A stretch of 64,000 nt of DNA from Coralliovum pocilloporae (lineage in GTDB: Bacteria; Pseudomonadota; Alphaproteobacteria; Rhizobiales; Cohaesibacteraceae): assembly GCF_030845175.1 (NCBI RefSeq), contig NZ_CP132542.1:434001-498000 (forward strand). Reading direction: 5' to 3'. The translations under genes were made by a program, and so were the position numbers. The notes under the pieces are model-generated. The model made no database searches and was not told the DNA's origin. It saw only the letters and a list, made by a program, of their open reading frames with translations. Shown piece after piece: positions 51,013 through 59,624 of this stretch; positions within the stretch are counted from its first letter, which is position 1, and each line of letters begins with the position of its first letter.

Positions 51013-51998
51013 TGTCTGAACGCACGCTGAGCCATTCCATCGACCGTTTTCCAATTGCCGGGAGCTTCACGATCTCTCGTGGAAGTCGGACGGAAATCGT
51101 TGTTGTCAGCGTGACAATTTCCGAAGGGGGTCTTCAGGGGCGAGGAGAATGCGTCCCGTATGCCCGTTATGGGGAGAGCACCGACAGCGTCATTGATCAG
51201 ATCAATGCTGTTACAGAGGCACTTTGCGCCGGTATGAGCCGACAGGAACTCCAATCTGCAATGCCCGCTGGCGCAGCCCGCAATGCTGTCGATTGTGCCC
51301 TTTGGGACCTTGAGTGCAAAAGCTCGGGCAGAACGGCAGCTGAGATTGCAGGCCTCCCCCGCCTCACCTCAGGCACGACAGCTTACACTTTGAGCCTTGG
51401 CACGCCGGATTCGATGTTTGACGCCGCCCGAACGAATGCCCACCGTCCTTTGCTGAAGGTGAAACTGGGCGGCGATGGTGATGCAGACCGGATCCGGGCC
51501 GTCCGTGACGGTGCACCCGATAGCCGCATTATCGTCGATGCCAACGAATCCTGGCGCGCGGATATCTACGAAATCAACATGGACGCTTGCGCAAAAGCAG
51601 GCGTCGTACTCGTAGAGCAACCACTTCCGGCATCTGATGACAGCGTGCTTTCTGAGCTGCCGCGCCCGATCACAGTCTGTGCAGATGAAAGCCTTCACAC
51701 AAGGGCAGACCTGCCTCGCCTCAGACCTCTCTATGATGCGATCAATATCAAGCTCGACAAGGCTGGCGGTCTGACTGAGGCTCTGCTCCTTCAGCAGGAC
51801 GCAAGAGCACAAGGGTTCAAGATCATGATCGGCTGCATGCTTGGCACCTCTCTAGCCATGGCTCCGGCCATGCTTATTGCGCAGGACGCTGACGTCATCG
51901 ACCTTGATGGCCCGCTGTTGCTGGCCCAGGACAGGGATAACGCCCTGGCCTATGAAGACGGCCTGATCATGCCTCCTACCCCGGCACTCTGGGGCTAG
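51012..51998 (+). CDS. dgcA: N-acetyl-D-glutamate racemase DgcA (enolase superfamily)
   Basis: DgcA converts N-acetyl-D-glutamate to the L-form, completing entry of D-Glu into metabolism. The 328-residue protein is of the muconate-lactonizing type: LLKVKLGGDGD carries the first catalytic lysine, metal ligands lie in IIVDANESW, VLVEQPL and CADES, and INIKLDKAGG holds the second lysine. Enzymes with this fold are often annotated as dipeptide (L-Ala-D/L-Glu) epimerases, but coupling to dgcN favours the DgcA function. Confidence 0.87.
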   Translation: MSERTLSHSIDRFPIAGSFTISRGSRTEIVVVSVTISEGGLQGRGECVPYARYGESTDSVIDQINAVTEALCAGMSRQELQSAMPAGAARNAVDCALWDLECKSSGRTAAEIAGLPRLTSGTTAYTLSLGTPDSMFDAARTNAHRPLLKVKLGGDGDADRIRAVRDGAPDSRIIVDANESWRADIYEINMDACAKAGVVLVEQPLPASDDSVLSELPRPITVCADESLHTRADLPRLRPLYDAINIKLDKAGGLTEALLLQQDARAQGFKIMIGCMLGTSLAMAPAMLIAQDADVIDLDGPLLLAQDRDNALAYEDGLIMPPTPALWG

Positions 51999-52017
51999 AG
52001 CCAGTCCAGGAAGGTGT

Positions 52018-53205
52018 TCATTCTCTTAGTCTCTGGGCATTCAACATCCTCTCACCCAACAGGATCGCCGCCCCGGCAAAGGATGTCACAGCCATTACTG
52101 AAAACAGGATTTCGGCTCCCGCCTCATAGAGGAACCCTGCTGCCAGTGTGGTGACAGCCATCGCGACACTGGAAATTGTCGAATAGAGACCCTGTGCAGA
52201 CCCGGCCTTGCGCCCATGAACCTGAGAGGCAATGAAGGCAACGATCCCCAAATGCGTCGCTCCAAAAGAGGCTGCGTGCAGGATCTGGAGAACAAAGGTC
52301 GTTTCAAGTCCTGATACAAACGGGAAAATCAACCAGCGCGCACCACCTAAAGCCGCACCCAGCCCGATCAGAAACACCGGACTGAGTATCCGCAGATGTT
52401 TTGAGACAAAGAACAGCAGGATTTCGGCAGTTACGCCAACAGACCACAAAAGTCCGATCTCTGTGCCACTAAACCCGGATCGCTGCCAGTAGAGTGTCCC
52501 AAAAGAATAGATACCTGCGTGAGCCGCCTGCACAAGTGCAGCAGCAGCCATGACAATTATCAGGCGACCCGTCAACCAGCGGGGCACCTCACCTGGCAGT
52601 ATATATGCCTCAGCCATCGGCTGCTCAGATCGTGCCACGTCATCCGCCAGACGAGGCAACAGGACCGCACTGCCTGCAAGAACAGCAAACAGGATGGCCA
52701 GTGCCAGGAAAGTCTGGTCAGCAGACCCGGCCTCCATCAGCACACCACTCCCAAGTGTCCCCACAATGAAAGCCAGAGAGCCCCAGATCCTTATTCGCCC
52801 ATAGTCGAGCTGGCGCAGACGAGCACCCAAAGCCGCTGATGCATCTGCCAGCGGCAGCAAAGGCTGCCAGAAAGCAGACACTGCAAACAGCATCAGAAAC
52901 AGAAAAACAAGACCAGTCTGAAACCACAGAAGCGGAAAAATCAGGCAGGCCATGACGCTACAGCCAATCAGGGCTGTCCGCCGATCGCCATGCTGGTCCG
53001 CATAATGACTGATCACAGATGAGAACAGGATTTTCGCAACAATTGGTGCTGCCAGAACAACAGACAAATCAGCATTGCTGTCCAGTCGCTCATTCAACCA
53101 GACCGGAAATACGGGAATATAGAAGCCTAAAATAAGAAAAAAAGAGCCGTAGAAGACGGAAAAACGCAGCCCAAACCGATCTGACCGACTTCTTGATTGC
53201 GTCAT
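52018..53205 (-). CDS. MFS transporter, phenylpropionate (PPP) family type
   Basis: The 395-residue protein has about 12 TM helices and the loop motif DQHGDRRTALIG between helices 2 and 3. It starts with GLRFSVFYGSFFLILGFYIP, which fits the HcaT-like PPP family. Its 3' end faces dgcA, 19 bases away. Transport of a D-amino-acid precursor would suit the neighbourhood, but this family is usually linked with aromatic acids, so the substrate is open. Confidence 0.85.
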   Translation of the reverse strand: MTQSRSRSDRFGLRFSVFYGSFFLILGFYIPVFPVWLNERLDSNADLSVVLAAPIVAKILFSSVISHYADQHGDRRTALIGCSVMACLIFPLLWFQTGLVFLFLMLFAVSAFWQPLLPLADASAALGARLRQLDYGRIRIWGSLAFIVGTLGSGVLMEAGSADQTFLALAILFAVLAGSAVLLPRLADDVARSEQPMAEAYILPGEVPRWLTGRLIIVMAAAALVQAAHAGIYSFGTLYWQRSGFSGTEIGLLWSVGVTAEILLFFVSKHLRILSPVFLIGLGAALGGARWLIFPFVSGLETTFVLQILHAASFGATHLGIVAFIASQVHGRKAGSAQGLYSTISSVAMAVTTLAAGFLYEAGAEILFSVMAVTSFAGAAILLGERMLNAQRLRE

Positions 53206-53291
53206 TGCAATGAGATTCCTAAACTTTTTGATAAAGATTCGCCTTCATTCTTTGAAGGACACCGCATAAGCGAACTGAATGGCACGACCAG

Positions 53292-54419
53292 ATGACGGAA
53301 AAAACTATGGCTATCGATACGCCTCCTGTCCCGATAAGGGAAGAAGATTATGAAGCGATTGAATCAGCCGTTATGGAGACTGCGCGAGGCCGCTGGTTTC
53401 TGAAGGAATACACGAGACGTCATCGGTCTGCAGATACCAATATGCTGCTGGATGCCATCAGCCGCCTCGAAAAAACGATTACCGGACCTCAACCCGCTCA
53501 TGATGTCGACGCAATCCGCTTTGATCTGGCGGATATGGCCAATGCGATTGAGCGCACGAAGGAAGAGATTTCCCGCCTGCAAAGCGAAAACAATCCGGAC
53601 AATCAGTTTGAACGCGCGTCATCCGAACTGGATGCCATTGTCGGTCAGACAGAAACTGCCACGTCTGAAATTCTGTCTGCAGCGGAAACCATCCAGGAAA
53701 TCGCCTGGACTCTGCGTGAAAGTCAGGTTGATGAAGAAGCCTGCGATACGCTTGATGCCCGTTCCACCGAAATCTACATGGCCTGCTCTTTCCAGGATCT
53801 GACCGGACAGCGTATCCAGAAAGTGGTGCATGTTCTCAAATATCTGGAAGGCCGGATCAACGCGATGATGGACATCTGGGGCGAAGCTTCAGAAGCTGCT
53901 GGGGCCACCCCGGCGGCATCATCCGAAAACCCGTTCCGCCCTGCTGGTGATACAAGACCTGATGCTCATCTGCTCAACGGCCCTCAGCTTGAAGGGGAAG
54001 GCGTTGATCAGAGCGACGTGGATATGCTGCTCAGTGGCGCATCTGCAGATGACATGGAATTTGACGCCATCGACATCACGCCCTCAGCTGAGGCTGTTAC
54101 GACAGACCCTGTCGAGATGGTTGCCGAACCAGCAGCTCTCGTAGAGGATGCGACCGAGCTTGCAACAGATGACATCGCTGCATTCGATGCTGATCTTGCT
54201 GAAGACATCGCAGATCTTGATAGTGGCTTCGAGCTCGATGCAAGTCCGGAAGTGATCCCGGCTGACGAGCCGACAGAAGCAGAAGTCGTTGCACCCGTCA
54301 CAGATGAAACCCTCGAAACAGATTTCAGCGAAGCTATGGCAGATGCAGGAATCTCAATCGATATCGAGACGGATGCCGACGATCTGAGCTTCGGCGAACG
54401 TGCTGCTCTCACACAATAG
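53292..54419 (+). CDS. CheZ-like phosphatase
   Basis: The 375-residue protein has a helical N-terminal half with the CheZ active-site motif CSFQDLTGQRIQKVV, in which Asp169 and Gln173 correspond to the two catalytic residues of E. coli CheZ that remove phosphate from CheY. The C-terminal 170 residues are acidic and disordered (long runs with Asp, Ala and Glu), unlike the short CheZ tail. No che genes are in the window, but the flagellar island is 25 kb upstream. An ATG at 53307 is a possible alternative start. Confidence 0.85.
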   Translation: MTEKTMAIDTPPVPIREEDYEAIESAVMETARGRWFLKEYTRRHRSADTNMLLDAISRLEKTITGPQPAHDVDAIRFDLADMANAIERTKEEISRLQSENNPDNQFERASSELDAIVGQTETATSEILSAAETIQEIAWTLRESQVDEEACDTLDARSTEIYMACSFQDLTGQRIQKVVHVLKYLEGRINAMMDIWGEASEAAGATPAASSENPFRPAGDTRPDAHLLNGPQLEGEGVDQSDVDMLLSGASADDMEFDAIDITPSAEAVTTDPVEMVAEPAALVEDATELATDDIAAFDADLAEDIADLDSGFELDASPEVIPADEPTEAEVVAPVTDETLETDFSEAMADAGISIDIETDADDLSFGERAALTQ

Positions 54420-54433
54420 ATAATAGTCCCTTA

Positions 54434-55438
54434 TCAGGGCCGGTGAGCTGCAGACGCAATTGTCAAAAACGTCTGAGCGCAACGCGCCCAGCTGTTTTCC
54501 AGGGCAAAATCCCGACAAGTATCCCGAGAGAGCTCCAGAGCATCCAGAGATGCCTGCCTGAGATCTCTGTTCAGGCAGCCGACAGGACGATCTCCCACCA
54601 CATCAAGCGGACCTGTTACCGGATAGGCAGCGACAGGTAATCCCGAGGCCAGAGCCTCCAGAAGAACCACCCCGAATGTATCCGTCAAACTGGGGAAAAC
54701 AAAAACATCCGCAGACGCATAGGCCTCCGCCAGCGCCTCTCCGGTGCGCGGTCCGACAAAATGTGTGTCAGGAAAAGCCTCTTCCAGTCCCTGGCGGGCA
54801 GGCCCGTCGCCAACCACGACTTTTGAACCGGGAAGATCCAGCTCCAGAAAAGCTTCGATGTTCTTTTCAACAGCCAACCGTCCCACATACAGAAAAACTG
54901 GTCCGGGCACATCGAACACAGCAACATCCCTTGGGCGAAACAGCTCTGTATCGACCCCACGCCACCAGACATGCAAATTGTCAAAGCCCCGTCCAGACAG
55001 GTCTTCCTTCATGCTCGGGGTTGTCACCAGAACCCCGGATCCGGAATTGTGAAACCTGCGCAGCCAGCGATAGGTCCAGCCGGTCGGAATGGGTGCGCGA
55101 GCACGGAGATATTCTGGAAACTTCGTATGATAACTTGTGGTGAACGAGACATCATTTTTGATGCACCATCGTCGGACAGCAAGGCCAATGGGCCCTTCTG
55201 TGGCAATATGCACATGCTCCGGTTCAAACGCCTGGATATGCCTCGCAACACCTCTGACACCGGTGAGGGACAGCCTGATCTCGGGATATGTCGGACAGGG
55301 AACGGTCCGAAAAAGCTCTGGCGACAGGATAAAAACACCATGCCCGTCAAGCCGTAATTCTTCGGTGACAGCCTGTAAGGTTCGGACAACCCCGTTGATC
55401 TGAGGCAGCCATGCATCCGTTGCAATGAGAATCTTCAT
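54434..55438 (-). CDS. Agt-like glycolipid glycosyltransferase (GT4)
   Basis: The 334-residue GT-B enzyme has the N-terminal motif IATDAWLPQINGVVRTLQAV and the C-terminal GT4 signature TDTFGVVLLEALASGLPVAA with FVFPSLTDTF. Agt of Agrobacterium makes glycosyl-diacylglycerol lipids that replace phospholipids during phosphate limitation. The start lies seven bases after the PlcP-like gene's stop, the arrangement of the plcP-agt pair in marine bacteria. Other GT4 roles cannot be excluded from sequence alone. Confidence 0.8.
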   Translation of the reverse strand: MKILIATDAWLPQINGVVRTLQAVTEELRLDGHGVFILSPELFRTVPCPTYPEIRLSLTGVRGVARHIQAFEPEHVHIATEGPIGLAVRRWCIKNDVSFTTSYHTKFPEYLRARAPIPTGWTYRWLRRFHNSGSGVLVTTPSMKEDLSGRGFDNLHVWWRGVDTELFRPRDVAVFDVPGPVFLYVGRLAVEKNIEAFLELDLPGSKVVVGDGPARQGLEEAFPDTHFVGPRTGEALAEAYASADVFVFPSLTDTFGVVLLEALASGLPVAAYPVTGPLDVVGDRPVGCLNRDLRQASLDALELSRDTCRDFALENSWARCAQTFLTIASAAHRP

Positions 55439-55445
55439 CGTAGGG

Positions 55446-56246
55446 TCAAGCCGCCGCCTTGTGCTGGGATCGGCTCGGCACGGGCACCTGATCTTTCAAC
55501 ATGGTCCAGCGGATAAGCTCAAATGTGCCATCGTGATGCTCAGCGATTGCCGTACAGCTCTCAACCCAATCACCGGAATTGATGTATTCGATGCCATCAA
55601 TGTTTCGGATCGCTGCATGGTGGATATGGCCACAGATAACCCCGTCCACCCGATGGCGACGGGCCTCTGATGCCAGAATACGCTCATAGTCACCGATATA
55701 ATTGACGGCATTCTTGACCTTCGCCTTGGCCCAGGCAGACAGAGACCAGTATTGTAACCCCAGACGACGGCGGACATAATTGCTCACCGTGTTGAGGTCC
55801 AGCGCCAGTGTGTAGGCCCAATCCCCCACGAGGGCCAACCACCTGGCATGGCGGACGACCACATCAAAGTAGTCACCGTGAATAACCAGATAGCGCCGGT
55901 CATCCGCAGCCTGATGAATGGTATAATCCACCACCTCAATGCCGCCGAAATGAGAGCCGAGATAGCTTCTCAGAAATTCATCGTGATTACCGGGCGTATA
56001 GACAATACGCGTACCCTTACGGGCCTTTCGCAGCAGTTTCTGCACCACATCATTGTGTTGTTGAGGCCAGTACCAGCCCTTCTTCAATCGCCAGCCATCG
56101 ACAATGTCACCGACCAGATAGATCGTCTCCGCATCATTGTGCTTCAGAAAGTCCAGAACAAAGTCCGCCTGGCACCCCCGTGTTCCAAGATGCAAATCGG
56201 AGAGGAACAAGGCGCGGTAATGCCGGTTTTTCAATTGGTCAGTCAT
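55446..56246 (-). CDS. plcP: PlcP-like phospholipase C (metallophosphoesterase)
   Basis: PlcP degrades phospholipids to diacylglycerol under phosphate starvation in Sinorhizobium. The 266-residue protein has the calcineurin-like motifs DLHLG, GDIVDGW, GNHDEFL, HGDYFD and GHIHHA. It resembles UDP-2,3-diacylglucosamine hydrolases, with which it is often confused. ATG at 56246 (MTDQLKN) is chosen because the upstream frame to 56381 is Cys-rich and runs through a PHO-box-like site. It is the first gene of the plcP-agt operon. Confidence 0.84.
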   Translation of the reverse strand: MTDQLKNRHYRALFLSDLHLGTRGCQADFVLDFLKHNDAETIYLVGDIVDGWRLKKGWYWPQQHNDVVQKLLRKARKGTRIVYTPGNHDEFLRSYLGSHFGGIEVVDYTIHQAADDRRYLVIHGDYFDVVVRHARWLALVGDWAYTLALDLNTVSNYVRRRLGLQYWSLSAWAKAKVKNAVNYIGDYERILASEARRHRVDGVICGHIHHAAIRNIDGIEYINSGDWVESCTAIAEHHDGTFELIRWTMLKDQVPVPSRSQHKAAA

Positions 56247-56301
56247 GCAGATGCCCCAGCAGCGGAACGTTAACAATTTGAGCACCTTATCGACGATTCC
56301 G

Positions 56302-56319
56302 ATTTCAGAATTATGACAC
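56302..56319 (-). promoter_or_regulatory. PHO box (PhoB site) upstream of plcP-agt
   Basis: On the minus strand GTGTCATAATTCTGAAAT aligns with the PhoB consensus CTGTCAT-AAAT-CTGTCAC: six of seven in the first heptamer and four or five of seven in the second, with the correct four-base A/T spacer. It lies 55 bases upstream of the PlcP-like start, consistent with phosphate-starvation control of lipid remodelling. Confidence 0.55.
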
Positions 56320-56413
56320 CCCCGGGATCGGAGAAACCGGACATGAAACAGAGCCTTGCAACAGACCTCACACGGCCCCATTCTGAAAACAGGAAAGAGA
56401 ACGGGAGTTGATT

Positions 56414-57193
56414 ATGGATCTGGGGATCAAAGGTTTGGACGCAATCGTCTGTGCATCCAGTCGAGGGCTTGGCAAAGGCTGCGCTATGGCGTTGGCAGAG
56501 GCCGGGTGCAATCTGGTCATCAATAGCCGAAACGAAACCACGCTCAATGAGACAGCAGACGAGATAAGAGACCGTTTCGGAGTAAGGGTCACAGCGATTG
56601 CCGCAGATGTCAGTACGGCAGGTGGTCAGGCTCTGCTTCTGGAAGCCTGCCCGAACCCGTCCATTCTGGTGAATAACAATGGCGGCCCACCGCGCAAGGA
56701 CTTCCGCGAAATCGGTCGCGAAGAAATCATTGATGGCGTGGTTCAGAACATGGTCACACCCATCGAACTCATCAAGGCAACGATAGACGGCATGGCTGAA
56801 CGAGGCTTCGGGCGGATCGTCAACATCACCTCCCTGAGCGTCCGCCGCCCCCTGTCGGGCCTTGATGTTTCAAGCGGCGCCCGCGCCGGACTGACCGCCT
56901 TCCTTGCCGGCGTCTGTCGTCTCTATGCTGAGCAGAATGTAACAATCAACAATCTCCTGCCCGGCAAAATGGACACCACCCGACTGACAGGCGGTTTTGA
57001 GAAAGCAGCGCTCGCTACAGGCAGAACCATAGAGGAAGTCGCTCAGCAGCAAACCGCTGAAATTCCCGCAAAGCGCTTTGGCACTCCCGAGGAATTCGGC
57101 CAGACATGTGCCTTTCTCTGCTCACAACACGCCGGATATATGACAGGCCAGAACGTCTTGCTCGACGGTGGCCTGTTCGAAAGCGCATTCTGA
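56414..57193 (+). CDS. Short-chain dehydrogenase (SDR) with atypical active site
   Basis: The 259-residue Rossmann enzyme has ASSRGLGKGCAMALAEAG in place of TGxxxGxG, and NNNGGPP instead of NNAG. The catalytic YxxxK is missing; the aligned region is ITSLSVRRPLSGLDVSSGAR, so Tyr and Lys are replaced. This matches the known BKR-like subgroup lacking the usual tetrad, rather than a sequencing error, because the frame is intact and the C-terminal GYMTGQNVLLDGG is standard. Its substrate is unknown. ATG at 56414 has GGGAG seven bases upstream. Confidence 0.86.
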   Translation: MDLGIKGLDAIVCASSRGLGKGCAMALAEAGCNLVINSRNETTLNETADEIRDRFGVRVTAIAADVSTAGGQALLLEACPNPSILVNNNGGPPRKDFREIGREEIIDGVVQNMVTPIELIKATIDGMAERGFGRIVNITSLSVRRPLSGLDVSSGARAGLTAFLAGVCRLYAEQNVTINNLLPGKMDTTRLTGGFEKAALATGRTIEEVAQQQTAEIPAKRFGTPEEFGQTCAFLCSQHAGYMTGQNVLLDGGLFESAF

Positions 57194-57214
57194 AGCGACC
57201 CTGCCAAACACAAA

Positions 57215-57240
57215 AAAGGCCCGGAAAACCGGGCCTTTCA
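57215..57240. terminator. Bidirectional terminator between the SDR and FadL genes
   Basis: AAAGGCCCGG (57215-57224) pairs perfectly with CCGGGCCTTT (57229-57238) around AAAA. On the minus strand a T-run follows (the plus-strand run of A before 57218), and on the plus strand TTTC. Confidence 0.88.
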
Positions 57241-57264
57241 ATTCGATACCGTAGTAACGACAGT

Positions 57265-58536
57265 CTACCACTTGTACTTCATAGCAGCACTGAGGATGTG
57301 TACATCCGCGTCGACGTCCGCTGCAAAAGAAACTCCGGCGAAATCCTGATGACCAGGGCCGATAAGCACTTCCGTATCAAACGTGGTGATATAGGAATAC
57401 CCCAGATCAAAACCGAGCTGATCTGAATACTGATAGCTCATGCCAGCACTCAGCCAGAGCCGATCATCATCCGGAATTCTCAAACCACGAATTTCGGTAT
57501 CAATCGGTGAAATTTCCCAGGCAGCACCAGCTCTCAACGTGAGTTTTTCATTATATCTGTATTCACCGCCAAGGGCGAAATACCAACCATCATCATAGTT
57601 GAACTCGAACGCCAGATCGGCAGGGATCACGGTTGTCGCCTGCTGAACCGGGAAAGAACCAAACCGGCTCCAATTGGTCCATTCAACCGTACCCAAAAGG
57701 TCAAATTCTTCCGTTATCGTCTGTCTGAAACTGAACGTGACAATCTCCGGCAGGGTCACATCATCAATGCGAATACCTGTCTGTCCGTTGAACGGCGCGC
57801 CAGCGGTCAAATCACCTTCAAGGTCAAAACTGACCGGTGACCGGTAACCAAGTCCAAGCTCGGTCCCTTCGAACGGCTTGAACGTAATCCCGGCCGTTCC
57901 ACCAAAGCCGATGTCATCGCCTTCGAGCTCGAGCGTACCATTGGTCGGACCGAGGGAATTGGTCAGACGCGCATCGAAATAGGCTATGATCCCGCCGACA
58001 GCAACACTGACCTGATCGTTGATCTGGTAGGAAACAATCGGATTGCCATACAGTGACAGAACCTCATTGGTTCTCGAGAAAGTCTGTCCGGAGCCGTTCG
58101 GATTAGCCTTGGTCCGCAATCCGAATGGCGCATTGAGGGCAAAACCGAGAACAACATCGTCATTCAGACGATAAGCTGCATAAGATGACCCGACCAACCC
58201 GTCTCGACCGATGTCGCCCGGACCACCCAGGTTAAAAGGTGCATTCGCCAATGTGGTACCAGTGGGATCCACGTCGAAATCAGAGTTGGGCAGGATCACT
58301 GAGTAGTGACTTTCAGTCGTGATCCCCTCACCAGCCTGAGACAACGTTGCCGGATTCCAGAAAATAGAGCTGATGCCACTGCCATTTGCAGCCACACCAG
58401 CAAACGAAGAACCCTGCCCTGTTGCCGACTGTTCACGAAGGGCGAAGCTTCCTGCTTCAGCCATTCCAAGTGTTGAGACCAAGGCCACGCCGGACAACAA
58501 AGTCGCCAGCCCATGCTCTGCCCGAATTCTTCTCAA
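57265..58536 (-). CDS. FadL/OmpP1-family outer-membrane transporter
   Basis: The 423-residue protein has a signal peptide (LATLLSGVALVSTLGMAEA) and the FadL N-terminal hatch pattern SFALREQSATGQGSSFAG with FWNPATLSQAGEG, which binds long-chain hydrophobic compounds. The rest shows alternating amphipathic strands of a 14-strand barrel, ending with a terminal aromatic residue (MKYKW). TTG at 58536 is the best start, because GGGAGG lies exactly seven bases upstream; in-frame codons to 58608 have no site. Confidence 0.9.
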   Translation of the reverse strand: MRRIRAEHGLATLLSGVALVSTLGMAEAGSFALREQSATGQGSSFAGVAANGSGISSIFWNPATLSQAGEGITTESHYSVILPNSDFDVDPTGTTLANAPFNLGGPGDIGRDGLVGSSYAAYRLNDDVVLGFALNAPFGLRTKANPNGSGQTFSRTNEVLSLYGNPIVSYQINDQVSVAVGGIIAYFDARLTNSLGPTNGTLELEGDDIGFGGTAGITFKPFEGTELGLGYRSPVSFDLEGDLTAGAPFNGQTGIRIDDVTLPEIVTFSFRQTITEEFDLLGTVEWTNWSRFGSFPVQQATTVIPADLAFEFNYDDGWYFALGGEYRYNEKLTLRAGAAWEISPIDTEIRGLRIPDDDRLWLSAGMSYQYSDQLGFDLGYSYITTFDTEVLIGPGHQDFAGVSFAADVDADVHILSAAMKYKW

Positions 58537-58902
58537 TGCACCGCCTCCCGAGTTCACAGCATTGATTAATACAATCACGTTAGTGTGTAAGAAACGACGA
58601 ATCACCAATGGCAGTCAATGCCACCACACAAATACTTGCTGTGATAAGCAACATGACTCCGGCAAACCGAAATACATTCACACTACCTGATATGTCATAA
58701 AACCTTGATATTCATCTCATTTACGAAAGCTCACCTAACGGAACTGTCATTTTGATCGATTCAGTAATAAGAATCAAAAAGTTATCCCTTGTTGCACCAG
58801 AAACACAGGTGACGTAGGGAGAGATAACGTAAGGTGATTGGTATGTTTGACCATCGGCAGATGCCACCGATCAAAGGTGATCACAGATGTGTAGGGGTTT
58901 GA
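58537..58902. other. Intergenic region between FadL and LysE genes
   Basis: No gene is seen in these 366 bases. An imperfect dyad, TTTGACCATCGG with CCGATCAAA (about 58847-58876), lies just upstream of the LysE gene and might be an operator. No recognised promoter motif was found. Confidence 0.4.
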
Positions 58903-59517
58903 ATGATGACTTTTGAGCATATCCTTGCCTTTAATCTTGCCCTGCTGGCAGCCATGGCAAGCCCTGGTCCGGCCCTCCTCGCAGTCTTGCACACGACACT
59001 CTCAGCCGGCCGAATATCCGGCATCCTGACTGGCCTCGGCCTGGGACTGGTTGCCGCCACCTGGACAGCGGCAGCCCTTATCGGCCTCGACATCGTATTC
59101 AAGCTGTTCCCATGGGCCTACACATTATCAAAGATCGTAGGGGCACTTTATCTGCTCTACATCGCCCGCTCGATCTGGAAGTCAGCGACGGATGACATAG
59201 GTGGCGGCGCACCCGTCAAAGCCGGAACAGCATTGCTGCGCGGCATGCTTATCAACCTGCTTAATCCAAAGTCGGTTCTCTTTGCTGCGGCCGTGCTCGT
59301 GGTGATTTTCCCGTCCGGGCTCAGTTCTCTGGAAAAGGGTTTCATCATCCTCAACCATCTGCTTGTTGAATGGCTGTGCTACACAGTGCTGGCCATCCTG
59401 ATTGGCACCCGGGCCATGAGCAGGCGTTACCTTGCTGCCAAGCATTATCTCGACAGGCTGACCGCCCTGGTGCTTGGTGCGCTTGGAGTACGTCTTTTGC
59501 TGGATGTTCAAAGGTAG
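58903..59517 (+). CDS. LysE/RhtB-family amino-acid exporter
   Basis: The 204-residue protein has about six TM helices and the LysE-family start LALLAAMASPGPALLAVLHT, then LLNPKSVLFAAAVLVVIFP in the middle of the protein. This family exports lysine, homoserine, threonine or related compounds from the cytoplasm. The AGGGG site before the ATG supports the start. The substrate is not determined by its neighbours. Confidence 0.9.
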   Translation: MMTFEHILAFNLALLAAMASPGPALLAVLHTTLSAGRISGILTGLGLGLVAATWTAAALIGLDIVFKLFPWAYTLSKIVGALYLLYIARSIWKSATDDIGGGAPVKAGTALLRGMLINLLNPKSVLFAAAVLVVIFPSGLSSLEKGFIILNHLLVEWLCYTVLAILIGTRAMSRRYLAAKHYLDRLTALVLGALGVRLLLDVQR

Positions 59518-59624
59518 AATACAACTGGACTTGCCATTCCCTTAACCCTAAACAGACCCGACTATTCAACCGTCGTCTGTTTCATATCTGCTTCATCCTG
59601 AAGCCAACCATATGCTGAAGCTCC

